Positions 18,052 to 31,544 of a stretch of 64,000 bases of DNA are shown one piece after another. Made by a program: the position numbers and the translations under genes. Source of the stretch: Segatella copri (lineage in GTDB: Bacteria; Bacteroidota; Bacteroidia; Bacteroidales; Bacteroidaceae); contig NZ_CP137557.1 of NCBI RefSeq assembly GCF_019249655.2, forward strand, positions 2,389,001 through 2,453,000, in the 5' to 3' direction. The notes beneath the pieces were generated by a model. It saw only the letters and a program-made list of their open reading frames with translations, ran no database searches and had not been told where the DNA came from. Numbering within the stretch: the first letter of the stretch is position 1; each line of letters starts with the position of its first letter.

Positions 18052-19704
18052 ATGAAAAAAATGAAAATCAAAAGCTTTTTGATTGCGTCTTTGGCTGCAT
18101 TCTCTCTTACAGCAGGCGCACAGTCGTTGTCGCCTAATACCAAGTGGCATTGGGACAAAGGTACTATCGTAGTGGAAACTCCAGAACGTCCTGCTGGACA
18201 GCAGAACGTATTGGGACTCAGGGCTCCAAAGTTGCAGACCGTGCGCGTGGGATTCGTGGGTCTTGGTATGCGTGGACCATGGGCGGTGATGAGATTCTGC
18301 CACATTCCTGGTGTTGAAATCGTGGCTCTTTGCGACTACGAGGAGGAGCGCGCTGAGAAATCGCAGGAATTCCTCCGCAAGCAGGGCTTGAAACCGGCTG
18401 CCATCTACAGCGGAGAAAAGGGTTACGAGGAACTGTGCAAGCGCCCAGACATCGACCTGGTTTACATCGCTGCCGACTGGAACCACCATTTCCCAGTGGC
18501 TCAGTGTGCCATGGAAAACGGCAAGCATACTGCCATCGAGGTACCTAGCGCCATGAATCTCGACCAGTGCTGGAGTCTGATCAACATGAGTGAGAAGACC
18601 CGCAAGCATTGCTTCATCCTGGAGAACTGCTGCTACGACTATTACGAGATGAACGCCCTGGCTATGGCTCAGGACGGCGTGTTCGGCAACATCATCCGTG
18701 CGGAGGGTGCCTACATCCACTGCCTGGAAGACTTCTGGGATGCTTACTGGAAAGACCCTAATGATAATGACAAGGACAATCTGCACTGGCGTATGAAGTA
18801 CAACATGGAGAACCGTGGTGACGTTTATCCTACTCACGGCTTGGGTCCTGTGGCTCAGTGTCTGAACATCCACCGTGGCGACCGCTTCACTACATTGGTT
18901 GCTATGGATACAGAATCTTTTGTAGGTAAGGATTGGGTTTCCAAGAAGAGCGGCAAGGAGTGCAAGAAGTACCGCAATGGCGACCATACCACTACCTTGA
19001 TGCGTACAGCTAAGGGAAAGGTGGTAGAGATTCAGCACAACGTGATGACTCCGCAGCCATACAACCGACTGTTTAAGTTGACCGGTACCAAGGGTTACGC
19101 TACCAAGTATCCTACCGAGGAGTTCGCCCTTTCAGGCGATGCACTGAAGGGAACAGGAGCACCTCAGATGGATAATCTCAATGCTCACGGCTTCATGAAC
19201 GCCCAGCAGAAGGCTGCGCTGGTGAAGAAATACTATCACCCAATTTTGAAGAAGTATGGTGAACTGGGCCGTCAGATGGGTCACGGAGGAATGGACTTTA
19301 TCATGGATTCCCGATTGGTTTACTGCCTGCAGAATGGTTTGCCATTGGATATGGACGTTTACGACTTGGCAGAGTGGTGTGCTCTGGCAGAGTTGGGTGC
19401 CATCTCTATGGATAACAACTGCGCATCCGTAACCTTCCCTGATTTCACCCGCGGTTTCTGGAACAAGGAGCAGGGTTACAAACATCAGTATGCTTCTCCA
19501 GCAGACGAGGCTGCTACCGAAGCTGCCGCAGCTGCCTACACCAAGGCTCAGAAGGAGGCTACCGCCAAGTATAATCTGTGGAAGCTCTATGATGCTGTGG
19601 CCGCTGCCAAGAAGACAAACAACGCCAAGGCCGTGAAGAGTGCTACAGCCAAGTACAACAAGGCTGTGGCTGCTGCCAAGAAGGCGATGGTTGCCAAGAA
19701 ATAG
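18052..19704 (+). CDS. GH109-type NAD-dependent glycosidase (Gfo/Idh/MocA fold), exported
   Basis: 550 aa. Residues 1-24 are a signal peptide (FLIASLAAFSLTAGAQS). A Rossmann motif 'GFVGLGMRGPW' near residue 66 and 'VYIAADWNHHFPVAQCAMENGKH' (split) match GH109 enzymes, which cleave alpha-N-acetylgalactosamine by an NAD-dependent oxidation/elimination mechanism. The ~65 C-terminal residues are an added Lys/Ala-rich helix (AATEAAAAAYTKAQKEATA... AVAAAKKAMVAKK), not part of the family. It is followed by a GH2 gene 113 bases on, so a glycan-degrading pair is likely. Export suggests the periplasm or surface. Confidence 0.88.
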   Translation: MKKMKIKSFLIASLAAFSLTAGAQSLSPNTKWHWDKGTIVVETPERPAGQQNVLGLRAPKLQTVRVGFVGLGMRGPWAVMRFCHIPGVEIVALCDYEEERAEKSQEFLRKQGLKPAAIYSGEKGYEELCKRPDIDLVYIAADWNHHFPVAQCAMENGKHTAIEVPSAMNLDQCWSLINMSEKTRKHCFILENCCYDYYEMNALAMAQDGVFGNIIRAEGAYIHCLEDFWDAYWKDPNDNDKDNLHWRMKYNMENRGDVYPTHGLGPVAQCLNIHRGDRFTTLVAMDTESFVGKDWVSKKSGKECKKYRNGDHTTTLMRTAKGKVVEIQHNVMTPQPYNRLFKLTGTKGYATKYPTEEFALSGDALKGTGAPQMDNLNAHGFMNAQQKAALVKKYYHPILKKYGELGRQMGHGGMDFIMDSRLVYCLQNGLPLDMDVYDLAEWCALAELGAISMDNNCASVTFPDFTRGFWNKEQGYKHQYASPADEAATEAAAAAYTKAQKEATAKYNLWKLYDAVAAAKKTNNAKAVKSATAKYNKAVAAAKKAMVAKK

Positions 19705-19746
19705 GGATGATTATGAAATAAAGATAATCATCAGAAAATAAGAATC

Positions 19747-23738
<3,992 letters not shown>

Positions 23739-23785
23739 TCAACTAGAATTAATTACAAATAATCAATTCTAGTTCAATAAAAAAG

Positions 23786-23822
23786 AAGAGGCTGATGCGA
23801 TGTGCACCAGCCTCTTTTTTTA
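23786..23822. terminator. bidirectional terminator between GH2 gene and fucO
   Basis: AAGAGGCTG pairs with CAGCCTCTTT, with further partial pairing in ATGC/TGCA, and runs of A and T on either side. It serves both convergent genes. Confidence 0.82.
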
Positions 23823-23864
23823 TTGAAGTTTTTTATGAAAGATTTTTTTGAATATGTTCTGCTA

Positions 23865-25019
23865 TTACAAAATCTTATGATACAATGCGATGATATCCTC
23901 CTTGCTCACCTCGCGTGGGTTACCTGGAGTACAAACATCGGTGATAGCCTGTTCTGCAAGGGCAGGGATGTCGGCCTCTGTGATTCCCAACTCGCTGAGG
24001 TGCTGAGGAATACCTACCAGCTTAGACAACTCCTCGATAGCGTTGCAAGCAGCCTCGGCTGCCTCCTGATCGGTCATACCGTCCTTGTAAACACCCACTA
24101 CCTTGGCAATCTGAACATACTTAGGAACGCTTACCTCCATGTTGAAACGCATCACGGTAGGGAGCAGGATAGCGCAAGCCACTCCGTGAGGAACATCGTG
24201 CAAAGCACTCATTGGGTGTGCCATACCATGGTCAACGCCCAAACCTACATTAGAGAAAGCCATACCGGCAATATACTGAGCCACAGCCATACCGTTGCGA
24301 CCTTCCGGGTTCTTAGGATCGTTCACTGCGATAGGCAGATACTTGTGAATCATCTCGATAGCCTTAAGCTCGAACATGTCGCTCATCTCCCATGCTGCCT
24401 TGGTAATCAAGCCCTCGATGGCGTGAGTCATCGCATCCATACCGGTAGCAGCAGTGAGACCCTTTGGCAGAGAGTACATCAGCTCAGCATCTACGATAGC
24501 TACGGCAGGAATATCGTTAGGATCCACGCAAACCATCTTCTGCTGGCGTGTCTCGTCGATGATTACATAGTTGATGGTAGTCTCGGCAGCAGTACCTGCT
24601 GTGGTAGGAAGCGCTACGATAGGCAAGCACTTGTTCTTGGTAGGAGCCACGCCCTCCAGGGAAACGATGTCGGCGAACTCTGGGTTTGTTACCACCACGC
24701 CGATGCCCTTGGCTGTATCCATAGAGCTACCACCACCAATGGCGATGATGAAATCAGCCTCAGCCTTCTTGCATGCCTCAATACCGGCTGTAACGTTAGA
24801 AACGGTTGGGTTTGGCTTCACGTCGTCGAAAACCTCGTAAGCAATGTTAGCCTCGTCCAAAACGTCGAGCACCATCTTGGCTACACCGAACTTCATCAAG
24901 CCCTTATCTGTTACAACCAGAGCTTTCTTCCAGCCACGGCTAGCTACTACTGTAGGGAGTTCTTTACGGGCACCAGGACCGAAATAAGACACTTCATTGA
25001 GAATGAATCTGTTTACCAT
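23865..25019 (-). CDS. fucO: iron-containing alcohol dehydrogenase, lactaldehyde reductase type
   Basis: 384 aa, close along its whole length to E. coli FucO (383 aa): N-terminal 'NRFILNEVSYFGPGA', NAD loop 'AIGGGSSMDTAKGIG', 'LPTTAGTAAETTINYV', the iron/His region 'HAIEGLITKAAW' and 'GLGVDHGMAHPMSALHDVPH'. FucO reduces L-lactaldehyde from fucose or rhamnose breakdown to 1,2-propanediol. No fucose or rhamnose genes are nearby, so another aldehyde is possible. It is a single gene with a promoter at 25092-25123 and a shared terminator. Confidence 0.88.
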   Translation of the reverse strand: MVNRFILNEVSYFGPGARKELPTVVASRGWKKALVVTDKGLMKFGVAKMVLDVLDEANIAYEVFDDVKPNPTVSNVTAGIEACKKAEADFIIAIGGGSSMDTAKGIGVVVTNPEFADIVSLEGVAPTKNKCLPIVALPTTAGTAAETTINYVIIDETRQQKMVCVDPNDIPAVAIVDAELMYSLPKGLTAATGMDAMTHAIEGLITKAAWEMSDMFELKAIEMIHKYLPIAVNDPKNPEGRNGMAVAQYIAGMAFSNVGLGVDHGMAHPMSALHDVPHGVACAILLPTVMRFNMEVSVPKYVQIAKVVGVYKDGMTDQEAAEAACNAIEELSKLVGIPQHLSELGITEADIPALAEQAITDVCTPGNPREVSKEDIIALYHKIL

Positions 25020-25091
25020 AAATGTTTCTGTTAATTAAGATTATTAATATTGTTAATATTTGGTTGATTAAATTAATTGTTTAAGATGCAG

Positions 25092-25123
25092 CAAAGATAC
25101 TGCTTTTCTTTGATACCGCCAAG
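25092..25123 (-). promoter_or_regulatory. promoter of fucO
   Basis: Minus strand: CTTG (complement of 25120-25123), 20-nt spacer, TATCTTTG (complement of 25092-25099). The -33 element is one base off consensus. Confidence 0.65.
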
Positions 25124-25194
25124 TTTTTCTAGTTAAAAAAACAAAGTAGGTCAATCTTTAGGGATTATTCTCAAAAAATGGGGTAGAAATGGGA

Positions 25195-25235
25195 AAGAAA
25201 AAAAAGTTAAGGTTCAGAATTCTGAACCTTAACTT
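25195..25235 (-). terminator. perfect palindromic terminator of the threonine operon
   Basis: A 32-base perfect palindrome at 25204-25235 (arm AAGTTAAGGTTCAGAA, no true loop beyond the central bases). On the minus strand it is followed by a run of eight T, so it terminates the operon ending at 25263. Confidence 0.88.
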
Positions 25236-25262
25236 CAACCATATTGTTTCTTAAATTCCGTC

Positions 25263-26222
25263 TTATGCATTCACCACGTTGATGGGCTTTCCTTGGATGA
25301 AAGCCTCAACATTGGCAGCCACCTGCTTGTTCAGTCGCTCGCGTGCCTCGTAGGTTGCCCAGGCAATGTGAGGAGTAAGATAAGCATTAGGCTCATTAAA
25401 CAGCGGATTCTCCTTCGAAGGAGGCTCCTGTTCCATCACATCAGCACCATAGGCGCCCAGACTTCCGGAATGAAGGGCTGCAGCAACGGCAGTCTCATCT
25501 ACCAGGGCTCCACGACCCGTATTAATCAGAATGGCCGTATCCTTCATTTTCTCAATGTTCTCGGCATTGATGAAATGATAGGTATCTTCAGAAAGCGGAC
25601 AATGCAGCGAGAGAATATCGCTCGTGGAAAGCAATCCCTCCTTGCTAACCTTCTGGATCCACTCTGGCAGAGAACAGGATGGCTTGCTGGTGCAGGCACA
25701 GATGTTCATACCAAACTGGCGGGCGATGTTAGCCACCTTCATTCCGATATTTCCTAGTCCCATGATACCGAAGGTCTTGCCGGCAAGCTCCAACAATGGA
25801 GTGTCCCAATAACAGAAATCCTTGTTGTAAGCCCAGCGCTCATTACGGTTCTCCTGGGTGTAATGCTCTACGCGGTTGGTAATGGCAAGAATCAGTGCGA
25901 ATGTCATCTGTGCCACACTATCCGTGCTGTAAGCCGGAATGTTGGTTACAATGATGCCCTGCTTTTTCGCTGCCTCGATGTCCACCACGTTGAAGCCCGT
26001 AGCCTGAATACCGATGTACTTCAGTTTTGGAAGTTGCGCCAGGGTCTCTGCATCCATCTGTACCTTATTCAATAAGATGATATCTGCATCCTTCGCACGC
26101 TCCACCTTTTCCTCGTCAGAGGTTCGTGGATAAACCACTACTTCGCCAAGCTGCTCCAGGCGATGGTAATCCAAATCGCCTGGGTTGGCTGCATATCCGT
26201 CTAAAATTACGATTTTCATCAT
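25263..26222 (-). CDS. D-2-hydroxyacid dehydrogenase
   Basis: 319 aa. It has the Rossmann loop 'FGIMGLGNIGMKVA' (GxGxxG), 'INTGRGALVDETAVAAAL' with the catalytic Arg region, and the 'DVMEQEPP' / 'LTPHIAWATYEAR' Glu-His pair typical of the family. It is closest in feel to hydroxypyruvate/glycerate dehydrogenases of Bacteroidota. It is last in the thrA operon, 9 bases after thrC. Its metabolic link to threonine is not clear: it may reduce a 2-oxo acid derived from threonine or serine. The start may be the first or second Met of MMK. Confidence 0.85.
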   Translation of the reverse strand: MMKIVILDGYAANPGDLDYHRLEQLGEVVVYPRTSDEEKVERAKDADIILLNKVQMDAETLAQLPKLKYIGIQATGFNVVDIEAAKKQGIIVTNIPAYSTDSVAQMTFALILAITNRVEHYTQENRNERWAYNKDFCYWDTPLLELAGKTFGIMGLGNIGMKVANIARQFGMNICACTSKPSCSLPEWIQKVSKEGLLSTSDILSLHCPLSEDTYHFINAENIEKMKDTAILINTGRGALVDETAVAAALHSGSLGAYGADVMEQEPPSKENPLFNEPNAYLTPHIAWATYEARERLNKQVAANVEAFIQGKPINVVNA

Positions 26223-26231
26223 AATTGTATA

Positions 26232-27533
26232 TTATTCATTCATCAGATAGTTCTTGAACGAAGCAAAGTCCTTGGTCATCTGGATGCTCTTCTTCTCGCC
26301 CTTCATGAACTCAGCAAGGCGGGCTGGAATCTCAATGTCTGTACCGAGAATGCTGTCTACCTTCTCCTTGAACTTAGCTGGGTGAGCAGTCTCCAGGAAT
26401 ACACCTACCTCGCCTGGCTTCAACTGTTCCTTCAATGCCTGATAGCCACAAGCACCATGAGGGTCAAGTACATACTTGGTTTCATTGTAGCACTTCTTCA
26501 TGGAGTCTGCAATCTGATCATCCTTATAGGTTGCACCACTGATGTAGGCAGCAATGGCATCGTGGTCGCCCTTGTAGAGGTCGTAGATACGGGCGAAGTT
26601 AGATGGATCACCCACATCCATGGCGTTGGCAATGGTCTGCTTGCTAGGCTGAGGATTGTACTTGCCAGTTTGTAGATACTCATAGAAGATGTCGTTGGCG
26701 TTGTTGGCTGCGATGAAGCGGTGGATAGGCAAGCCCATCTCATGACCGAAGAGTCCGGCTGTGATGTTACCGAAGTTACCGCTAGGCACACAGATTACCA
26801 ACTTGTCGGCCAAACCCTTCTCCTTCATGCGGGCGTAGGCGTTGAAATAGTAGAATGCCTGAGGCAGGAAGCGGGCCACGTTGATAGAGTTGGCAGAAGT
26901 CAGCTTCATGTGCTTGTTCAGCTCCTCGTCCATGAACGCAGATTTCACCAGTGCCTGGCAGTCGTCGAACACGCCATCCACCTCAAGGGCAGTGATGTTC
27001 TGACCCAGTGTAGTAAACTGGCTCTCCTGAATCTTGCTCACCTTGCCCTTTGGATAGAGCACGTAAACATGGATTCCCTCCACGCCGAGGAAACCATTGG
27101 CTACGGCAGAACCCGTATCACCCGATGTTGCTACGAGCACGTTCACTTCCTCCTTGCCTTCTTGGCGTACGAAGTACTGAAGCAGACGAGCCATGAAACG
27201 GGCACCCACATCCTTGAAGGCGAGGGTAGGACCATGGAACAACTCCAGCGAGTAGATGTTTGGCTCCACCTCAACCACTGGGCAGTCGAAAGCCAGGGTG
27301 TCATAAACAATCTTCTTCAGTGAATCAGCATCCACATCCTCGCCGAAGAAGGCGTCAGCTACCTTGTAGGCAATCTCCTGGAAGCTCAGCTTCTCGATGT
27401 TATCGAAGAAGTCCTGTGGCAACTTCTTGATGATTTCAGGCATATAGAGACCTCGGTCTTCTGCCAAACCCTTAACTACCGCCTTGTGCAAATCGGCGAT
27501 TGGTGCTTTCTTATTTGTTGAATAATATTTCAT
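26232..27533 (-). CDS. thrC: threonine synthase
   Basis: 433 aa from MKYYSTNKKAPIADLHKAV. A longer frame upstream (14 residues) reads through repeat DNA and is rejected as the start. The N-terminal threonine-synthase domain, the PLP Lys region 'GPTLAFKDVGARFMARLL', 'VATSGDTGSAVA' and 'CVPSGNFGNITAG' identify the enzyme, which converts O-phosphohomoserine to threonine. It is third in the operon thrA, proposed homoserine kinase, thrC. Inverted repeat D separates it from the preceding gene. Confidence 0.94.
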   Translation of the reverse strand: MKYYSTNKKAPIADLHKAVVKGLAEDRGLYMPEIIKKLPQDFFDNIEKLSFQEIAYKVADAFFGEDVDADSLKKIVYDTLAFDCPVVEVEPNIYSLELFHGPTLAFKDVGARFMARLLQYFVRQEGKEEVNVLVATSGDTGSAVANGFLGVEGIHVYVLYPKGKVSKIQESQFTTLGQNITALEVDGVFDDCQALVKSAFMDEELNKHMKLTSANSINVARFLPQAFYYFNAYARMKEKGLADKLVICVPSGNFGNITAGLFGHEMGLPIHRFIAANNANDIFYEYLQTGKYNPQPSKQTIANAMDVGDPSNFARIYDLYKGDHDAIAAYISGATYKDDQIADSMKKCYNETKYVLDPHGACGYQALKEQLKPGEVGVFLETAHPAKFKEKVDSILGTDIEIPARLAEFMKGEKKSIQMTKDFASFKNYLMNE

Positions 27534-27540
27534 AATTGTA

Positions 27541-27720
27541 AGTGAAGAGTGAAGAACGAAGAGTGAAGAATTCAAATGTCATGATTCTTATTTCTTTGTC
27601 CATTCACGATTTTTTTCTTTGTTTATATCTCTTTATGAAGAATTAGAGTTTTTTCTGAGTGAAGAATCCCATGCCTTGATACATTTGAATTCTTCACTCT
27701 TCACTCTACGTTCTTCACTT
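27541..27720. repeat. heptad-periodic long inverted repeat (copy D, different sequence)
   Basis: The left arm at 27541-27578 is AGTGAAG-AGTGAAG-AACGAAG-AGTGAAG-AATTCAAATG. The right arm at 27682-27720 (CATTTGAATTC-TTCACTC-TTCACTC-TACGTTC-TTCACTT) is nearly its exact reverse complement. About 100 AT-rich bases lie between. The stop codon of the upstream gene (TGA at 27715-27717, minus strand) lies inside the right arm. It has the same 7-bp architecture as elements A-C but a different heptamer. Confidence 0.8.
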
Positions 27721-29034
27721 TATTGCCATAAATGCGTTCATGAAGTCCTGCAACTGCAGCAAGCCGTAGCTTCCGCTCACGCAACTCTCCTCATCGTATT
27801 TCTCTACGCTATCCGGCTCAATGCCTGGATAATAGATGATGAAAGGCACCGGCTCCTTTACGTGGGTGCGAATCTCCACAGGAGTAGGATGGTCAGGCAA
27901 TACGGCGATGCAGACAGGTTCATCCCAGGTGCTTACCTCGTCGAAGATAGGCTTAATGAGGCGCTGGTCAAGATTCTCGATGGTCTTGAGCTTCAGCTCC
28001 AGGTCGCCATCATGTCCAGCCTCGTCGCTCGCCTCTACGTGAACATACACGAAATCATCGCCATCCTTCAAGGCCTGGATAGCCGCAGCCGCCTTGCCCT
28101 CGTAGTTGGTGTTGGCAAGACCCGTAGCCCCCTCAACGATGATGTTGCGGAGACCTGCATAATGACCGATGCCACGAATCAGATCCACTGCCGAAATCAC
28201 GGAACCCTTCTTAATCTGCGGATACATCTGCGAGAGAGTGAGCATGTGCGGACGGTAGCCGCCGCCCCAAGGCCAGATGATGTTGGCCATGCGCTCGCCA
28301 CGCTCCTTGCGTGCCACGTTGAAAGGATGGTTCTCCAGAATCTCCTGACTCTTCAGAATCAGTTCGTTCAGAAGGTCGGCAGTCTGCTGTGCACTCATGC
28401 GATACTCGTCGCTCAGTGTGCCGCCATTCTCAGCCACATCTTCGGCAGGAGTCTTGTCACTGTTGCCGGCAAGCAGAGCAGCATCAACGCCTTCCATCGG
28501 CTTCACGAGCAGGGGTTTCCATTCCTCGTTCGGATGGTCGTGAGGAGGTGCGCAATCCACATACTTGTTACCGCCCTTGATGATAAGCAGATGGCGATAC
28601 TGAATGCCCGTGATAAACTTCACGATGCCCGGATATTGGCTGGCGAGCTTCTCGTTCAGATACTTGATGAGCATATCAGCGTCTTCCGTCTCCAGGTTGC
28701 CGCCGTTGTGGGTTACGATGATGCCGTCGTTCACATTGATGATGTTGCAGCGCAGGGCGAAATCGTTCGGACTCATCTCGTAGCCGATGCTGGCAGCCTC
28801 CAGCGGTCCGCGTCCCTCGTAAACCTCATTCTGGTCGTAGCCCATGATTGAGCTGTTGGCTACTTCAGAACCCGGATGGAAACCATCTGGCACGGTAACG
28901 AGTCTTCCTGTCTTGCCCTTCTTGGCAAGCATATCCATATAGGGTTTGTTGGCGTACTGAAGCAAGGTCTTGCCACCCAGTCTTTCCACTGGGTGGTCGG
29001 CCATGCCGTCGCCTAAAATGATAATATGCTTCAT
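27715..29034 (-). CDS. independent-PGM-like protein, proposed homoserine kinase
   Basis: 439 aa. 'HIIILGDGMADHPVERLGGK' (metal/Ser region), 'RHLLIIKGG', 'VHVEASDEAGHDGDLELK' and 'AVLPDHPTPVEIRTH' belong to the alkaline-phosphatase/iPGM superfamily, archaeal-type ApgM branch. Members placed between thrA and thrC in genomes without ThrB have been annotated as 'proposed homoserine kinase'. That context holds here and no GHMP-type thrB is in the window. It would phosphorylate homoserine for ThrC. A phosphoglycerate mutase role is the alternative. Confidence 0.8.
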   Translation of the reverse strand: MKHIIILGDGMADHPVERLGGKTLLQYANKPYMDMLAKKGKTGRLVTVPDGFHPGSEVANSSIMGYDQNEVYEGRGPLEAASIGYEMSPNDFALRCNIINVNDGIIVTHNGGNLETEDADMLIKYLNEKLASQYPGIVKFITGIQYRHLLIIKGGNKYVDCAPPHDHPNEEWKPLLVKPMEGVDAALLAGNSDKTPAEDVAENGGTLSDEYRMSAQQTADLLNELILKSQEILENHPFNVARKERGERMANIIWPWGGGYRPHMLTLSQMYPQIKKGSVISAVDLIRGIGHYAGLRNIIVEGATGLANTNYEGKAAAAIQALKDGDDFVYVHVEASDEAGHDGDLELKLKTIENLDQRLIKPIFDEVSTWDEPVCIAVLPDHPTPVEIRTHVKEPVPFIIYYPGIEPDSVEKYDEESCVSGSYGLLQLQDFMNAFMAIK

Positions 29035-29067
29035 AATTGTTATCCTTTATTGATTGATACGACTGAA

Positions 29068-31509
29068 TTATACGTTGGCGATACTCATGATGTTGGCGAA
29101 TACACCGGCAGCAGTTACGCTGGCTCCGGCTCCGTAGCCCTGAATCATCATAGGGTACTCCTTGTAGCGCTCGGTGGTGAGCAATACGATGTTGTTGCTG
29201 CCCTCCAGGTTATAGAATGGATGCTCCGGCCCCACAGCCTGCAGACCTACAGAAGTCTTGCCTCCATCGAGAGTGGCAACGAAACGCCAGCGTTTGTGCT
29301 CCAGGTCGAGTGCCTTACGCTTGGCCTCAAAGTCAGCATCGAGCTTAGGAAGTTTCTTCCAGAACTCGTCAAGGCTTCCCTTGAAGAACTCATCCGGCAC
29401 GAAGAGATTCTTCTCTACATCTTCCTGTTCTACGCGATAGCCTGCCTCACGGGAGAGGATAACGAGCTTGCGAATCACGTCCATACCACTGAGGTCGATA
29501 CGTGGGTCTGGCTCACTGTAACCCTTCTCCTTCGCCAGTTTAACGGTCTCTGAGAATGGAACCACGCAGGAAATGGCGTTAAAGATAAAGTTGAGCGTAC
29601 CCGAGAGAACCGCTTCAATCTTAAGGATTTTATCACCAGAGTTGCGCAGGTCGTTGATGGTTCCGATGATAGGAAGACCAGCACCTACGTTGGTCTCGAA
29701 ACGGAATACCACGCCACGCTGGATAGCAGTCTTCTTCAGCTTCTCGTAATTCTCATATTCGCTGGAAGCCGCAATCTTGTTAGCTGCAATAACACTCACG
29801 TTGTGCTCCAACAGACTCTGATAGAGGGAAGCTACATCCTTGCTCGCCGTACAGTCTACGAATACGCTGTTGAAGATGTTCATCGCGAGAATCGTATCGC
29901 GGAGCAACTCCGGACTGCTAGGAGCCGACTGCTTCAGCTCTTCCTGATAAATCTCCAGATTGAGTCCCTCGCGGTTAAAGATGGCATTCTTGGAAGAAGC
30001 AATACCCACCACGTTCAGTTTCAGCTTGCTGCGCTCCATGAGGTCGGCATACTGATTCTTGATCTGTTCGATGAGCTTGCCGCCCACTGTACCCACACCG
30101 CAGATAAAGAGGTTGAGCACCTTGTACTCCGAGAGGAAGAAGCTATCGTGTAACACATTGAGCGACTTTCTCAGGAAATCACTCTTTACTACGAAAGAGA
30201 TGTTGGTCTCAGAAGCACCCTGTGCGCAGGCAATCACGGAAATACCGCTACGTCCGAGCGTACCGAAAAGCTTACCGGCAATACCGGCAGCATGCTTCAT
30301 GTTTTCGCCCACGATAGCGATGGTAGCCAGTCCGCACTCTGCGTGCATTGGGAACATGGCACCGTCGGCAATCTCGTTCTTGAACTCATTGTTCAATACG
30401 CTCACAGCCTCTTCCACATCCTGCTCACGTACACCGATAGAGGTGGAGTTCTCGGAAGAAGCCTGAGAAACCATGAACACAGAGATGCCCTCGTTGGCGA
30501 GAGCAGTGAAGATACGGCGGTTCACACCAATCACACCCACCATGGAAAGACCGGTGACGGTGATAAGGGCGGTTCCGTTGATGGAAGAAATACCCTTGAT
30601 AGGCTTCTGGTCGGCATCAATCTTGTTCTTGATGATGGTACCAGGAGCATCAGGATTGAAGGTATTCTTCACTCTGATAGGAATATTCTTGACGCAAACT
30701 GGGTAGATGGTAGGAGGGTAGATGACCTTTGCACCAAAGTTGCAAAGCTCCATCGCCTCAACATAACTCAGTTCGTTGATGGTATAAGCAGATTTGATGA
30801 CACGTGGATCGGCAGTCATGAAGCCATCCACATCCGTCCAGATTTCGAGCACCTCGGCATCCAAGGCAGCAGCAATGATGGCAGCGGTGTAGTCGCTACC
30901 ACCACGACCCAGATTGGTGGTACGCTCCGTGTTTTTGTCGCGGCTAATGAAACCCGGTACGAGAGAAATGCGAGGCAGCTCGGCAAAAGTTTCCTTTACC
31001 AGCTTGCAGGTCAGCTCACTGTCAAGCGTGTGCTTGCCCTTGCCATTGATGCGCTCGGTCTTGATAAACTTGCGAGAATCAAACCATTTGGCGCCACGGA
31101 TCAGGGTGGCAACAATCTTCGAACTGAGTCGTTCTCCATAACTCACGATGGCATCCTGAGTCTTCTCGCTGAGGTCGTGGATAAGATACACACCGAAGTA
31201 GATGCTCTTCAACTGCTCGAAGAGGGCATCAACTGCTTTAAAAAGATTTTCTCTGTCTGTTGTGTCGGTGATGATCGTATCTATCATCTTGTGGTGGCGA
31301 TCAACCATGGCGTCGAATTCGACTCTCCACTGTTCATCACCCTTGAGGGCAAGCTGAGAGGTTTGCAAGAGTTTGTCCGTGATACCGCCAAGCGCGCTCA
31401 CGACAACCACTACACTCTGTTTCTTTGCCTCATTCTCAACGATACGTTTCAAGCTGAGGATGCTTTTTACGGAACCAACAGATGTTCCGCCGAATTTTAA
31501 TACTTTCAT
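29068..31509 (-). CDS. thrA: bifunctional aspartokinase/homoserine dehydrogenase
   Basis: 813 aa (E. coli ThrA 820). The aspartokinase domain starts 'MKVLKFGGTSVGSVKSIL' and includes 'GRGGSDYTAAIIAAAL' and 'EIWTDVDGFMTADPRV'. Two ACT domains follow at ~310-450 (ITVTGLSMVGVIGVNRRIF). Homoserine dehydrogenase begins near 465 (LFICGVGTVGGKLIEQI) with 'VFVDCTASKDVASLYQSLL' and 'GYSEPDPRIDLSGMDVIRKL'. It catalyses the first and third steps from aspartate to threonine. It is first in the operon, with a promoter at 31582-31613 and a ~65-base leader carrying a small GC hairpin. Confidence 0.96.
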   Translation of the reverse strand: MKVLKFGGTSVGSVKSILSLKRIVENEAKKQSVVVVVSALGGITDKLLQTSQLALKGDEQWRVEFDAMVDRHHKMIDTIITDTTDRENLFKAVDALFEQLKSIYFGVYLIHDLSEKTQDAIVSYGERLSSKIVATLIRGAKWFDSRKFIKTERINGKGKHTLDSELTCKLVKETFAELPRISLVPGFISRDKNTERTTNLGRGGSDYTAAIIAAALDAEVLEIWTDVDGFMTADPRVIKSAYTINELSYVEAMELCNFGAKVIYPPTIYPVCVKNIPIRVKNTFNPDAPGTIIKNKIDADQKPIKGISSINGTALITVTGLSMVGVIGVNRRIFTALANEGISVFMVSQASSENSTSIGVREQDVEEAVSVLNNEFKNEIADGAMFPMHAECGLATIAIVGENMKHAAGIAGKLFGTLGRSGISVIACAQGASETNISFVVKSDFLRKSLNVLHDSFFLSEYKVLNLFICGVGTVGGKLIEQIKNQYADLMERSKLKLNVVGIASSKNAIFNREGLNLEIYQEELKQSAPSSPELLRDTILAMNIFNSVFVDCTASKDVASLYQSLLEHNVSVIAANKIAASSEYENYEKLKKTAIQRGVVFRFETNVGAGLPIIGTINDLRNSGDKILKIEAVLSGTLNFIFNAISCVVPFSETVKLAKEKGYSEPDPRIDLSGMDVIRKLVILSREAGYRVEQEDVEKNLFVPDEFFKGSLDEFWKKLPKLDADFEAKRKALDLEHKRWRFVATLDGGKTSVGLQAVGPEHPFYNLEGSNNIVLLTTERYKEYPMMIQGYGAGASVTAAGVFANIMSIANV

Positions 31510-31544
31510 ACGTTATTGAATTTTGCGTTGGTAATGTAATGCCA

